Below, in pieces: positions 26,459-36,405 of a stretch of DNA of 50,193 nucleotides. Positions within the stretch are counted from its first letter, which is position 1, and every line of letters begins with the position of its first letter. Under the pieces are notes generated by a model. That model worked only from the letters and a program-made list of their open reading frames with translations. It was not told the DNA's origin and ran no database searches. This DNA comes from Candidatus Aminicenantota bacterium. GTDB taxonomy: Bacteria; Acidobacteriota; Aminicenantia; Aminicenantales; Aminicenantaceae. Made by a program: the position numbers and the translations under genes. The stretch covers positions 1-50,193 of the forward strand of contig WVXO01000061.1 in assembly GCA_011773465.1 (NCBI GenBank), read 5' to 3'.

Positions 26459-27034
26459 TTATACCCTAACTTTCGTTGCACCGCAGTGCGGGCATTTTTC
26501 TTCTCCTTTTTTAACAGGCTCACCGCATTCTGGACATTCCTCAAGTTCAATATCACACTGTGTGCAGTAATCTTCCATACCCTCAAGAGGCCCCTCGCAG
26601 TACGGACAATAACATTTCTCCTTATCTACGGCTTTCGCCTGAGCCTCTTTTTTCTCAGCTTTGGCCTTCTGTTTTTCTTTGTAATTTTCAATCGCCTTAT
26701 GGAGCGCATCTGCTCCCAGGTTTGAACAGTGGAGTTTATTCTGGGGTAATCCTCCCAACTCCTCGGCAACACTCTTGTTCGTGATTTTAAGAGCATCCTC
26801 AATTTTCTTTCCCATAGCCATTTCACTTACCATGCTGGAGACAGCAATAGCAGCTCCGCAACCAAAGGTCTGAAACTTAACATCCTCGATTCGATTATCT
26901 TTCACCTTGATATAAAAACTCATCATGTCTCCGCAGACAGGATTGCCTACCTGACCAACTCCATCCGCATCCTTTATAACTCCTACGTTCCTTGGGTTTT
27001 GAAAATGTTCCATAACTTTTTCGCTGTAAATCAT
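26459..27034 (-). CDS. NifU/IscU-type Fe-S scaffold with C-terminal zinc-ribbon pair
   Basis: The N-terminal ~120 residues are an IscU-type scaffold with the three cluster-binding cysteines C34 (GNPVCGDMM), C59 (TFGCGAAIA) and C103 (LHCSNLG), plus D36. A charged linker (about 118-140) leads to an unusual tail with eight cysteines in four CxxC pairs: 143/146, 157/160, 167/170, 181/184. These would form two zinc ribbons or a double rubredoxin-like knuckle. Standard IscU ends near residue 130, and NifU proteins instead have a 2Fe-2S and an Nfu domain. The gene overlaps the nifS-like gene by 4 nt. Confidence 0.88.
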   Translation of the reverse strand: MIYSEKVMEHFQNPRNVGVIKDADGVGQVGNPVCGDMMSFYIKVKDNRIEDVKFQTFGCGAAIAVSSMVSEMAMGKKIEDALKITNKSVAEELGGLPQNKLHCSNLGADALHKAIENYKEKQKAKAEKKEAQAKAVDKEKCYCPYCEGPLEGMEDYCTQCDIELEECPECGEPVKKGEEKCPHCGATKVRV

Positions 27035-28212
27035 TTTCCTTTCTCCTCTAAATATTGGGTATATAAGGGAGACATTTTCCTCAGTCTCTCTATTATTGGT
27101 GGGAAGACTTCAAGGAGATAATCTATATCCTTGGAAGTCGTCTCTTCAATCAAACTGAAAACAAGCGAACCCTGAGCAATAGCATGGTCTATACCCATGG
27201 CCAGAAGAACATGGGAAGCCTTTAATGCCCTTGAAGTGCAGGCAGAACCGCTAGAAGCAGAGATACCCTGCATATCCAGATTCAAGAGCATCGCTTCTCC
27301 TTCGACAAACTCAATACAAAAGCTCGCATGATGAGGGAGCCTCTTTTCAGGATGGCCGGTGAGAAACACGTGCTCCACTTTCTGGGGAAGGAGTTTCACA
27401 AGTCTGTCTCTCAAAGGCTTTGCTCTTTTATTCCGATTTTTCATCTCATTTTTTGCAATCTCTGCCGCTTTTCCCAGGCCAACAATACCAGATACATTTT
27501 CTGTTCCAGCTCTCCTTCCGCTCTCCTGAATACCACCATCGATGAAAGGAAGGATTCTTGTTCCTTTTTTCACAAATAAAGCCGCGCTACCTTGGGGACC
27601 GTAGAATTGATTACCTGCTAAGCTCAAAGCATCGACTCCCAGCTCCTTCACATCAACAGGAATGTTCCCTACAGCTGCCACCGCATCTGTGTGAAACAGA
27701 ACATCGCGGGAGTGGCAAATCTTTGCAATCTCGCCAATCGGTTCTATAGTCCCCACTTCATTGTTGGCTAACATTACAGAAACAAGTATGGTTTCATCAG
27801 AAAAAGCTCGCTGAACATCCGCTGGATTCACTAATCCCCATTTATCAACAGTAACAGAGCTTACCTTAAACCCGAGTTTTTCAAGGCTCTTAGCTGAGTG
27901 AAGAACTGATTGATGTTCGATCGCAGTGAGAATGATATGAGTTCCTCTTTTTTGATGAGCAAGGGCAAGTCCTTTCAGAGCAAAATTATTGGATTCTGAA
28001 CCGCTGGATGTAAATAAAATCTCTGAGGCCTCGCTATTAACGAGCTGAGCTACTTTCTCTCTTGCCTCATCAACGGCTTTTAAAGCTTCTTGGCCAACAG
28101 AATGAAGACTCTGAGGATTTCCGAAATTTTCTTTCAAATAAGGAAGCATGGCTTCAAACACCTGAGGATGAATAGGAGTTGCTGCAATCCGATCTAAATA
28201 CACTCGTCTCAT
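27031..28212 (-). CDS. Cysteine-desulfurase (NifS/IscS) homologue lacking the PLP lysine
   Basis: The 393-aa chain aligns along its whole length with NifS/IscS: YLD at the start, SSGSESNNFALKG (69-81), the PLP-stacking His in EHQSV (99-103), ANNEVGTIEP (149-158), HTDAV (174-178), GRRAGTEN (232-239) and the sulfur-carrying cysteine C325 in SSGSACTS. But the PLP segment, normally SxHKxxGPKG, reads AGNQFYGPQG, so His becomes N201 and the Schiff-base Lys becomes Q202. The codons AAT CAA are at 27612-27607. The usual Gln of HTDAVQA is also replaced (A179). It may have lost desulfurase activity. It overlaps the nifU-like gene, so it remains in the right context. Confidence 0.85.
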   Translation of the reverse strand: MRRVYLDRIAATPIHPQVFEAMLPYLKENFGNPQSLHSVGQEALKAVDEAREKVAQLVNSEASEILFTSSGSESNNFALKGLALAHQKRGTHIILTAIEHQSVLHSAKSLEKLGFKVSSVTVDKWGLVNPADVQRAFSDETILVSVMLANNEVGTIEPIGEIAKICHSRDVLFHTDAVAAVGNIPVDVKELGVDALSLAGNQFYGPQGSAALFVKKGTRILPFIDGGIQESGRRAGTENVSGIVGLGKAAEIAKNEMKNRNKRAKPLRDRLVKLLPQKVEHVFLTGHPEKRLPHHASFCIEFVEGEAMLLNLDMQGISASSGSACTSRALKASHVLLAMGIDHAIAQGSLVFSLIEETTSKDIDYLLEVFPPIIERLRKMSPLYTQYLEEKGK

Positions 28213-28290
28213 CTCTTTTCCTTTTCCCTTAATTGAAAAGACTGCCAGAAGTCAAGGTAGCTGGATTAAATTTTCTATCTGTTAATCATC

Positions 28291-28509
28291 TCAAACTGCA
28301 ACGACTTCTTTAATCTCTGGGATTTCATTCTTTAAGTGCCTTTCAATCCCCATCTTTAAAGTCATCTGAGACATCGGGCACCCGCCACAGGCACCGGTCA
28401 ATTTGACCTTAACCACATCATCCTTAACCTCAACAAGCTCTATATTTCCTCCATCGGCCATAAGGGCAGGCCGAATTTTATCTAAAGATTTTTCCACTTT
28501 TTCTTTCAT
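28291..28509 (-). CDS. Nfu-type Fe-S cluster carrier (NifU C-terminal domain)
   Basis: This 72-aa protein is a single Nfu domain. [24 protein letters not shown] is followed by the cluster motif [16 protein letters not shown] (CxxC at about residues 39-42). Nfu proteins carry 4Fe-4S clusters to target enzymes. The open frame extends 15 codons further upstream, but ATG 28509 has AAGGAGAA at a good distance and matches the usual start [14 protein letters not shown]. It lies between the nifS-like gene and korB. Its likely clients include the ferredoxin-linked Kor complex next door (inference). Confidence 0.92.
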   Translation of the reverse strand: MKEKVEKSLDKIRPALMADGGNIELVEVKDDVVKVKLTGACGGCPMSQMTLKMGIERHLKNEIPEIKEVVAV

Positions 28510-28550
28510 AAAAAATTCTCCTTTTTCATAGAGTTTTAATGATATAGATT

Positions 28551-29411
28551 TCACTTAAATTTTTCCATGATTTTTTCCAATCTAGGGACATCCACTCTTA
28601 AATCATTAAAAACAATAGGCTCTGCCTCTTTTTGAAAAACAACATCTTCATAGGTTTGTCTTTTTTCAACATAGATCAAACCTAAAGGAATTTTTTTCTC
28701 CTTGCTCAACTTTTTCCAGGCTTTCATCTTATCCCTCGCGTTATAGTCCGAATCATTATCCAGATTGTAAGTATTTTTCTTGAACCACTGATAAGTATTA
28801 ACTTTATTGTGAGTTACACAGGGGCTCAAAACTTCGATTAAAGCAAAACCTCTGTGCTTCATACCCTTTTCGATAAGAGTGGATAATTGCGTGGGATTTC
28901 CTGAAAATCCTCGGGCGATAAAGCTTCCGCCTGAAGCTAGCGCCAGTTTAGGCCCGTTGAGACTTAGCTCCTTAGATCCGTATGGAGTAGAAACAGAAAC
29001 AAAACCCGGCTCGCTAGTAGGAGAGGTCTGACCTTGAGTCAGGGCATAAATCCTATTATCCACTACCAAATAGGTGATATTGATGTTCCGTCTTAAGGAG
29101 TGAATAAAATGTCCCAAACCGATGGAGTAGGCGTCGCCATCTCCGCTTATTCCTAAGACAGAAAGGCTGGGATTGGAGAGCTTAACTCCAGAAGCTACAG
29201 GCAAGGCCCGGCCATGGAGAGCATGAAATCCATAAGAACGAAAATAATTGTTCAACCTCCCATGGCAGCCAATCCCTGTTACGATGACAAATTGTTCAGG
29301 GTCCTGGTTAAGCGCTACAGCTGCTTTCTTAAGAGCAGCAAAAATACTATAAATGCCACAGCCCTTACACCACGTCGGTTCAGTCAAATGATAGTCCTTA
29401 TTTTTTCTCAT
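28551..29411 (-). CDS. 2-oxoacid:ferredoxin oxidoreductase, beta subunit
   Basis: This subunit carries thiamine diphosphate. The 286-aa protein has [17 protein letters not shown] (about 14-30), [33 protein letters not shown] (about 46-78) and [30 protein letters not shown] (about 89-118), which is the TPP-binding GDG...NN region. It pairs with the alpha subunit encoded immediately upstream (no gap) to oxidise a 2-oxoacid, probably 2-oxoglutarate, with CoA and reduce ferredoxin. Substrate preference between Kor, Por and Vor cannot be settled from sequence alone. No separate ferredoxin subunit gene is present. Confidence 0.9.
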   Translation of the reverse strand: MRKNKDYHLTEPTWCKGCGIYSIFAALKKAAVALNQDPEQFVIVTGIGCHGRLNNYFRSYGFHALHGRALPVASGVKLSNPSLSVLGISGDGDAYSIGLGHFIHSLRRNINITYLVVDNRIYALTQGQTSPTSEPGFVSVSTPYGSKELSLNGPKLALASGGSFIARGFSGNPTQLSTLIEKGMKHRGFALIEVLSPCVTHNKVNTYQWFKKNTYNLDNDSDYNARDKMKAWKKLSKEKKIPLGLIYVEKRQTYEDVVFQKEAEPIVFNDLRVDVPRLEKIMEKFK

Positions 29412-31151
29412 CTATAGAGCCCTTTGGATCTGTGTTGATATCTCGCTGGGCCTGAAGGCCTGGCTTGAATAATTAAGAATATTTCTCGCATCAAAGGGCG
29501 TTCGCACCTGGCTTTTTAAAAGCAAACTCAATTGTCCAGAGAAATTGTTTTCAACAATAAAAGTTTTCTTGCTCTTGGCGATGAACTCCTCTACTTTCTT
29601 CGAAGGGAAAGGCCACAGTGTTCTCATCTGAAGGTATTTAGCTCTGATTCCTTTTTTCTCTAGCTGCACTATCGCTTCTTGAATAGGTCCAAATGTGGAC
29701 CCAAATCCTATGATTCCGATTTCAGCATCTCTTTTGCCCCATATTTTGGGAGCGATCAGGTCCTTCGAGGCACTTTTTAGCTTTTTCATCCTTTTCTGCA
29801 TCATCCTTATTCTGTTTTCTGGATTTTCATCTCTGTATCCTCTCTCATCGTGCTCGTTGCTCTCCACCATATGAAGGCCGTTCTTCATGCCAGGAAGGGC
29901 ACGAGGAGAAACTCCCTCAGGCGTGAACTCATACCTTTTAAAATCTTTTATTTTTATAAGTTCTTCCTGGTTGAGGAGTTTTCCTCTCTCGATTTCAACT
30001 TTTGATAAGTCAAATTTCTTTGCAGAACGGAGGCCTTGACCATAATCTTGTTCTGTAAGAAGAATCACAGGACACTGGTATTTTTCGGCAAGATTAAAAG
30101 CTCTTATGATGAACTCAAAGCATTCTTCCACTGTTCCGGGAGAAAGAACGATGCGGGGAAAATCTCCATGAGAGCCATAAACCCACTGATTCAAATCAGA
30201 TTGTTCTGTTTTCGTCGGCATACCTGTGCTCGGTCCAGCCCTCTGGACATTGACAATCACGATCGGTATTTCCGCCATACCAGCCAGGCCAAATCCTTCC
30301 ATCATCAAAGAGCCTCCAGGTCCTGAAGTCGATGTCATGGCTCGCGCTCCTGTGTATGAAGCTCCCAGGACCATGTTCAATGCAGCCAATTCATCTTCGG
30401 TCTGAACCACAAGACCATTGAACTGGGGAAGATAAACGGCTAACCACTGCCAGATTTCAGAGGCAGGGCAAATAGGATAGGCAGCAAAAAACCGGCATCC
30501 TGCAGCAAGGGCTCCAAAAGCAATTGCTTCATCTCCAGAGAGAAATAGCCTGTCATAATCTTCTCTTCTCTTTAAGGAATATCTTCCTTCTGGTGCTACA
30601 ATTTCTTTTGCCTGGTCACATCCCAGGTGAATAGCCTGAATATTTTTTCGAACGACTTCTTTCCCTTTTCTCTTCAAGAAAGCTTCTGAGATAATTCGCT
30701 CTAAAACGTAAAAATTCAAGTCAAGGATATAACATAAGGCTCCGAGCGCAATCATGTTCTTGAAGATTTCCTTGCCAAAATTACCAATTGCTAATTTCCT
30801 TAAAGGAAACTTATGGTATGTTCTTGCCTTACTCTTTGAAGGAGAAGGCCAAACAAAGTCTTCGCCATCACAAAGAAGAATTCCTCTCTCGGCCATTCTT
30901 TCGGAATGCTTGAAAATTGAGTCGCAATCAAAAGCAATGAAAACATCAATATCATCCGCTCGCCCATAGATTTTCTCAAGGCTTGCTCTAATCGTGTAGT
31001 TGGTCGGCTCACCTCTTATGTTAGAAGGAAAATCCCTGTAAGTTGAAATCTCCCATCCTTGCCTTTTCATAATCTTAGCCAGAACATTACCTGTAAAGAG
31101 GACTCCATCACCTGCCATCCCAGCAATCATCACAGAAATATCTGTTATCAT
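29412..31151 (-). CDS. 2-oxoacid:acceptor oxidoreductase, fused gamma-alpha subunit
   Basis: The N-terminal gamma domain (about 1-185) has IAGMAGDGVLFTGNVLAKI. The alpha domain (about 190-579) has SGDEAIAFGALAAGCRFFAAYPICPASEIW and TSGPGGSLMMEGFGLAGMAEIPIVIVNVQR. This gamma-alpha fusion is typical of KorA-type enzymes. I place the start at ATG 31151 (MITDISVMIAGMAGDG), where AAAGGAAAG precedes it; an in-frame ATG 6 codons upstream is also open. It is directly followed by the beta subunit. Electrons should go to ferredoxin and support a reductive or fermentative metabolism. Confidence 0.9.
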   Translation of the reverse strand: MITDISVMIAGMAGDGVLFTGNVLAKIMKRQGWEISTYRDFPSNIRGEPTNYTIRASLEKIYGRADDIDVFIAFDCDSIFKHSERMAERGILLCDGEDFVWPSPSKSKARTYHKFPLRKLAIGNFGKEIFKNMIALGALCYILDLNFYVLERIISEAFLKRKGKEVVRKNIQAIHLGCDQAKEIVAPEGRYSLKRREDYDRLFLSGDEAIAFGALAAGCRFFAAYPICPASEIWQWLAVYLPQFNGLVVQTEDELAALNMVLGASYTGARAMTSTSGPGGSLMMEGFGLAGMAEIPIVIVNVQRAGPSTGMPTKTEQSDLNQWVYGSHGDFPRIVLSPGTVEECFEFIIRAFNLAEKYQCPVILLTEQDYGQGLRSAKKFDLSKVEIERGKLLNQEELIKIKDFKRYEFTPEGVSPRALPGMKNGLHMVESNEHDERGYRDENPENRIRMMQKRMKKLKSASKDLIAPKIWGKRDAEIGIIGFGSTFGPIQEAIVQLEKKGIRAKYLQMRTLWPFPSKKVEEFIAKSKKTFIVENNFSGQLSLLLKSQVRTPFDARNILNYSSQAFRPSEISTQIQRAL

Positions 31152-31169
31152 CTTTCCTTTTTTCTGCAT

Positions 31170-31565
31170 TATCTCGTTACAAAATCTTAATTTTTTCTGC
31201 TATTAATAATTTATATTCCTGACTATTCTCACTAAAATTTTTAGGCTTTATTCTTTACTTAATATATAGTGTTAATAGTAATTATATTTTATCATAAAAT
31301 TTTTCTTTTCTCAATTTCCTTCAAGAAAAAAACAGGTGATCTATTTCTTTCATCTCATTATATGAAAACTCGATAGAGAGGTAAATCTAGACAACAGAAG
31401 TTAGACGAAGAAGAACAGAGAATGAGAGCTGACGTTCCCCTATTTCCTGATGAAAATATAATTCCCTACTTCATAAAAAATAAACTTGAAACGAGCTTGA
31501 ACAGATAACTGAATTTCGCTTTTATATCTTCTACGAACTGCCTTAACTCTTTCAAAATAGCTCTC
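31170..31565. other. Intergenic region without a confident gene
   Basis: The first half is very AT-rich. Between about 31380 and 31507 a short plus-strand frame (RQQKLDEEEQRM..., ending ETSLNR) looks protein-like but has a stop a few codons upstream and no ribosome site. It may be the remnant of a gene. I see no strong hairpin or RNA gene. Confidence 0.4.
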
Positions 31566-31793
31566 TTACTTTTTTGCCCTTTTCTTTTTCATAGGCTTTT
31601 TACAGCAGATTAACGCATGCTCCTCTACACATCCACAGACATTATTTACGACAACTCTTAAACCACAGACGTGACATTCATAAGCCTGGCCTTTTTTCAT
31701 CTTTGCAGCAGCTTTTTTCTTAGGTGCGGCTTTCTTTGTTTTCTTGGCAGGTGCCTTTTTTGCTGTCTTCTTTGTCGTCTTCTTGACTGGCAT
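31566..31793 (-). CDS. Desulforedoxin-like domain with histone-H1-like lysine-rich N-terminus
   Basis: This 75-aa protein has two parts. Residues 1-34 are almost only Lys, Ala, Pro and Thr (KKTTKKTAKKAPAKK type), like bacterial histone-H1-like tails. Residues 38-68 read YECHVCGLRVVV...CGC...ICCKKPM, close to desulforedoxin (YxCxxCGxxV...CCxxxM), with metal ligands C40, C43, C63 and C64. Two extra cysteines, C53 and C55, lie in the loop. The C-terminus is again basic. A nucleic-acid-bound rubredoxin-type iron or zinc site is the simplest reading, but no function is known to me. Confidence 0.75.
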   Translation of the reverse strand: MPVKKTTKKTAKKAPAKKTKKAAPKKKAAAKMKKGQAYECHVCGLRVVVNNVCGCVEEHALICCKKPMKKKRAKK

Positions 31794-31881
31794 TCAATAC
31801 CTCCCCGATAGGAATTATTGTATTTAAATAATAATTTTTACCATTAATTTTCATCTATGTCAATCTTAGCAGCTGACATTT

Positions 31882-33216
<1,335 letters not shown>

Positions 33217-33287
33217 TTATGAAATTCTCTTATTTTTTTATTCAGGAAGAAATCTTATTGAGAGCGAATTTTATCAGAAAATGTATC

Positions 33288-33316
33288 AAAAAAAAAGGGG
33301 ACAGGCTACTTTTTTC
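33288..33316. repeat. Single degenerate arm of the GGGGACAGGC repeat family
   Basis: A run of nine A's is followed by GGGGACAGGCTACTTTTTTC. It shares GGGGACAGGC and the flanking A/T runs with the arms at 2223-2243 and 2363-2383. No inverted partner is nearby. Confidence 0.5.
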
Positions 33317-33320
33317 TCTT

Positions 33321-34331
33321 CTAAAAACTTAAGCAAACCTGAAACGAGTAGGAGTTATCTTTAATCTCTGGGTCTTTCTCACGGTTATAATCGTATTCGA
33401 ATTTAAGAAAAACATTTTCAGAAGCAAAATACACAAGCCCTAGCGACCAGCGGTTTTTCTCCTCTAAGATCCCCGCCCCAGGACCAAAACCGATAAAGCC
33501 TTGGCCATGAAAAGGATCTTCGTATTTTATCTGCTGGTAGCTTACGACAGGACGAATGTTTCCTGATTCGAATGAAGCCTGGACATAGTATCCTTCAACT
33601 TTGCCGTCGGAAAAACTTTCAGGATTTTGTAAGGTAGCTCTTAAATACTCAGAGAGGATTTTAAATCCTTCTGATGACCAGATTAAATCTATTCCTTGAA
33701 GGATAAGATCTCGCTCATTCTCCTCATCATATTTCCCCTTATAATAGGAAAGGGCGACTTCAAGCGACTGGCTTAGCGCTGCGCCCAATCTTGCTCCCTT
33801 GGCTTTATTTAGATTATTATCCCTGAACTGCTGGCTCCCTCCTAAATTTTCACTCTCAAAAAGTCCGTTCCCCAAATAAGCTGAATAGTAAATGCTGCCT
33901 GTTCTCCCCTCTAACCGGACTCCTATATCCCTCCAGCTCGGGGGAAATATTTTCTCAACAATCAGAGGAGCACTTATTAACATTGTCTGATGAGGGCGGT
34001 TCGCCTGATTGTATCTTCCGAAAGGAACAATATAGAGGCCTAATTTAAAATTCACTAAATTTGAGAGATTGAATCCTACCAATGCCTGTTCTAACTCAAT
34101 TCTGCTTTCTTCCTTGAACCTGATCTCTGCCACATAGTCAATCTTGGGTGCAACTTCATCTGAAAAAATGAGACCGAATTGAGTGTTTCGAAAACTTCCA
34201 TCAGCTAGGTCTGATTGATCTTGACCTTTTACGTACTCAGAGGAGAGATATCCAGAGGTTTTGCCCAGAACGCAGACAGGAGCGAGGAAAACCGACAAAA
34301 TAAGAAAGATACTAAAGATTCTAACTTTCAT
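33321..34331 (-). CDS. Outer-membrane beta-barrel (porin-like) protein
   Basis: This 336-aa protein has a clear signal peptide (about 1-23, IFSIFLILSVFLAPVCVLG). It then shows alternating strands rich in Tyr, Phe and Gly (GYLSSEYVKGQ, YVAEIRFKEES, FKLGLYIVPFGRYNQA, ALSYYKGKYDE, FLKFEYDYNREKDP) and ends in SFQVCLSF with the terminal Phe of outer-membrane proteins. The pattern resembles phosphate-selective-porin O/P-like barrels (the sequence FGRYNQANRPHQTMLIS is suggestive). Substrate unknown. It overlaps the flavoprotein gene by 4 nt, an odd but clear operon link between a periplasmic-side barrel and a cytoplasmic reductase. Confidence 0.7.
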   Translation of the reverse strand: MKVRIFSIFLILSVFLAPVCVLGKTSGYLSSEYVKGQDQSDLADGSFRNTQFGLIFSDEVAPKIDYVAEIRFKEESRIELEQALVGFNLSNLVNFKLGLYIVPFGRYNQANRPHQTMLISAPLIVEKIFPPSWRDIGVRLEGRTGSIYYSAYLGNGLFESENLGGSQQFRDNNLNKAKGARLGAALSQSLEVALSYYKGKYDEENERDLILQGIDLIWSSEGFKILSEYLRATLQNPESFSDGKVEGYYVQASFESGNIRPVVSYQQIKYEDPFHGQGFIGFGPGAGILEEKNRWSLGLVYFASENVFLKFEYDYNREKDPEIKDNSYSFQVCLSF

Positions 34332-35530
34332 AAGACTGAGTAGTCAAAATCATCTTCTAAAAGAGAAATTTTATGCTTCTCTACGTTTATCTTCTGGGAG
34401 ATTATACGATTGATTTCGCTGACTCCCTTCTTGGTACCCATCCAGATAGCTCCGACGACTGCGCCATTCTGGATGACAATTTTCTTATATATTCCCTCCT
34501 CTTTCTTTTCCTTCCTGAATTCTTCACAGGTCCCTTCCTCAGGATTAACCAACCCTACGGATGTGAGGTCAAGGCCGACAACTTTCAAGGTGTTAGAAGG
34601 GACAGTTCCTTCATACTTCTCCTTTTTGCCCAAGATATTGGAAGCTACAATCCGGGCTTGATTAAAGGAAGAAGGGATAATCCCATAGACTTTCCCTCTG
34701 TGCTGGATGAGATCCCCCGCTCCAAATATTTTTGGATTACTCGACTGGAGGTAATCATCGACAACAAGCCCTCGATCAGTCTCAAGTCCAGCTTCTTTTA
34801 CTAATCGAAGATTTGGCCTTACTCCTGCTGCTACTATTGCCATGTCCGTTTCGATCTCTCTTTCCCCTTTAAACCTTAGTCCTCTCACTTCATCTTGGCC
34901 GAGAACCTCCTCAGTAGCCAACCCGAGATAAACTTTTATTCCCATATTTTCGATCTGGGCTTTAAGCAGAGATGCCCCTTGGATATCAAGCTGGCGGGGC
35001 AGGAGACGATCAAAAAATTCCACCACTTCCACTCGAGCTCCTCTTGATTTCATTGCCCGGGCTGTCTCCAGGCCTAAAAGTCCTCCTCCGATTACGATTA
35101 CCCTTTGGTGATTCTTGAGGTACTCGAGAAGTTCAAAGGCATCGTCCAGAGTCCTCAATGCGAAAATTCCCTTTTTATCTGTACCCTTAAAGGGGGGGAT
35201 AAAGGAAAAAGAACCGTTAGCGGCGAGCAAAGATTCGTATTTTTCCCTCTTCCCTCCTTCAACCTCGATTTCCTGAGAATCAGGGAAAATTCTTATTACT
35301 GGCTTCTCCAGATGAATATTTATATTCTGTTCTCTGTACCATTCCTGGGGAAAGGCAAACATCCGCTCAAAAGGGATTGTGCCGGCTAAGAATTCGATCA
35401 GGTTTGGGCGCGGATAATAATGATATTTTTCTTCAGCAAAAACTTCTATTTCGACTTTCTTATCAAGCTCGCGCAGAGTTTTAGCACAGATGATCCCAGC
35501 TAAACCATTTCCTACGATTATTACTCTCAC
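34328..35530 (-). CDS. NAD(P)H/FAD oxidoreductase, probably rubredoxin reductase type
   Basis: This 400-aa flavoprotein has the FAD loop IIVGNGLAGIICAKTL (3-18), the NAD(P)H loop VIVIGGGLLGLETARAM (about 146-162), the family segment VAAGVRPN (about 233), and GAGDLIQHRGK (about 271), which closes the FAD site. It resembles the FAD/NAD domain of NirB and NADH:rubredoxin oxidoreductase. A rubredoxin gene lies 26 nt upstream on the same strand, which supports rubredoxin as its electron acceptor (inference). No CxxC disulfide motif of the thioredoxin-reductase type is present. Confidence 0.85.
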   Translation of the reverse strand: MRVIIVGNGLAGIICAKTLRELDKKVEIEVFAEEKYHYYPRPNLIEFLAGTIPFERMFAFPQEWYREQNINIHLEKPVIRIFPDSQEIEVEGGKREKYESLLAANGSFSFIPPFKGTDKKGIFALRTLDDAFELLEYLKNHQRVIVIGGGLLGLETARAMKSRGARVEVVEFFDRLLPRQLDIQGASLLKAQIENMGIKVYLGLATEEVLGQDEVRGLRFKGEREIETDMAIVAAGVRPNLRLVKEAGLETDRGLVVDDYLQSSNPKIFGAGDLIQHRGKVYGIIPSSFNQARIVASNILGKKEKYEGTVPSNTLKVVGLDLTSVGLVNPEEGTCEEFRKEKKEEGIYKKIVIQNGAVVGAIWMGTKKGVSEINRIISQKINVEKHKISLLEDDFDYSVL

Positions 35531-35556
35531 TTTAAACTCTTATCCCTTGCCCAGCC

Positions 35557-35718
35557 TTAATCAATCATCTGGAAAAATTCTTTTCCGACTCCGCACTGTG
35601 GACAGACCCAATCATCAGGTAAATCCTCAAAAGGAGTTCCTGGTTCTATGCCGTTATCGGGATCGCCTTCCTCAGGGTCATAGATATACCCGCAGGCCGT
35701 GCATTCCCACTTTTCCAT
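35557..35718 (-). CDS. Rubredoxin
   Basis: This 53-aa protein starts [15 protein letters not shown] and contains the iron ligands C6, C9, C39 and C42 in the motifs CTACGYIYD and [11 protein letters not shown] before the second pair is the rubredoxin signature. Three in-frame ATGs lie at 35724, 35721 and 35718; the ribosome site AAGGAG best fits 35718 or 35721, so I use 35718. The gene is short and easily missed. It directly precedes the reductase gene and would pass electrons from it to rubrerythrins or other peroxide and oxygen reductases. Confidence 0.95.
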   Translation of the reverse strand: MEKWECTACGYIYDPEEGDPDNGIEPGTPFEDLPDDWVCPQCGVGKEFFQMID

Positions 35719-35817
35719 CATCATTCTCCTTAAGATTTATTATCAAATCTGGCTTCTTAAAAACCGGAAACTTTCCTCTTGGGTGTTTTAAAGAAACCAG
35801 GAAATTATCGAAATAAA

Positions 35818-36264
35818 TCAATACCCTTCAAGGACATGTTTCTCGTATTCCTCCTCCAATTTCAGCTTGTGTGATCTTTCTTGCTGGATGAGAAACTCAA
35901 ATAATTTCTTGAGCTCTTTTTTACTGACTTTTCTCTCCAAGTCGAAATATAGATCCACAGCTTTTTGCTCCTTTTTCGCAGCAAGAACAAGAAGGTCTTG
36001 AAAATTCATATCAGCACTCGGAGGTTCTTCTATCAGATAATCACTAATCTTCAAATCTACAACTTCTTTGATTTCTAAAGATTCAATTTTCTCTTCGGTT
36101 ATGTTCTGAAGAAGCTTTTTGTGATTTCTCTCCTCCTCCTGGAGATCGAGTAAGAGTTTTTTGAGGCCTGGAGTTTTTGCTATACCTGCTATGTCCCCAT
36201 AAGATTTTATTGCTTCTTCTTCCCTTTTGATGGCAAATTCTATGAAATCATTAAAAGTTTGCAT
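35818..36264 (-). CDS. Ferritin-like diiron protein (rubrerythrin family, no rubredoxin domain)
   Basis: This 148-aa protein has two helical pairs with the diiron pattern: FAIKREEEAIKSYGDIA and LQEEERNHKKLLQNI in the first half, and LVLAAKKEQKAVDLYFDLE and LIQQERSHKLKLEEEY in the second. It resembles the ferritin-like gene at 13081-13569 in size and layout. It is first in the minus-strand group with rubredoxin and its reductase (about 100 nt gap), which points to peroxide or oxygen detoxification using rubredoxin electrons. Reaction inferred. Confidence 0.85.
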   Translation of the reverse strand: MQTFNDFIEFAIKREEEAIKSYGDIAGIAKTPGLKKLLLDLQEEERNHKKLLQNITEEKIESLEIKEVVDLKISDYLIEEPPSADMNFQDLLVLAAKKEQKAVDLYFDLERKVSKKELKKLFEFLIQQERSHKLKLEEEYEKHVLEGY

Positions 36265-36405
36265 TGCTAGCTCTCTCCTTTCCTAATGATAATGCTAATC
36301 TTGTGAGATTAGAAATTGCAATTGAAAATGAACTACAATTATAATGAAACCGTCCTTTATGTCAAACTGGAGGCTATCTCCGTTCCTTATTTTATGGAGG
36401 ATGAA

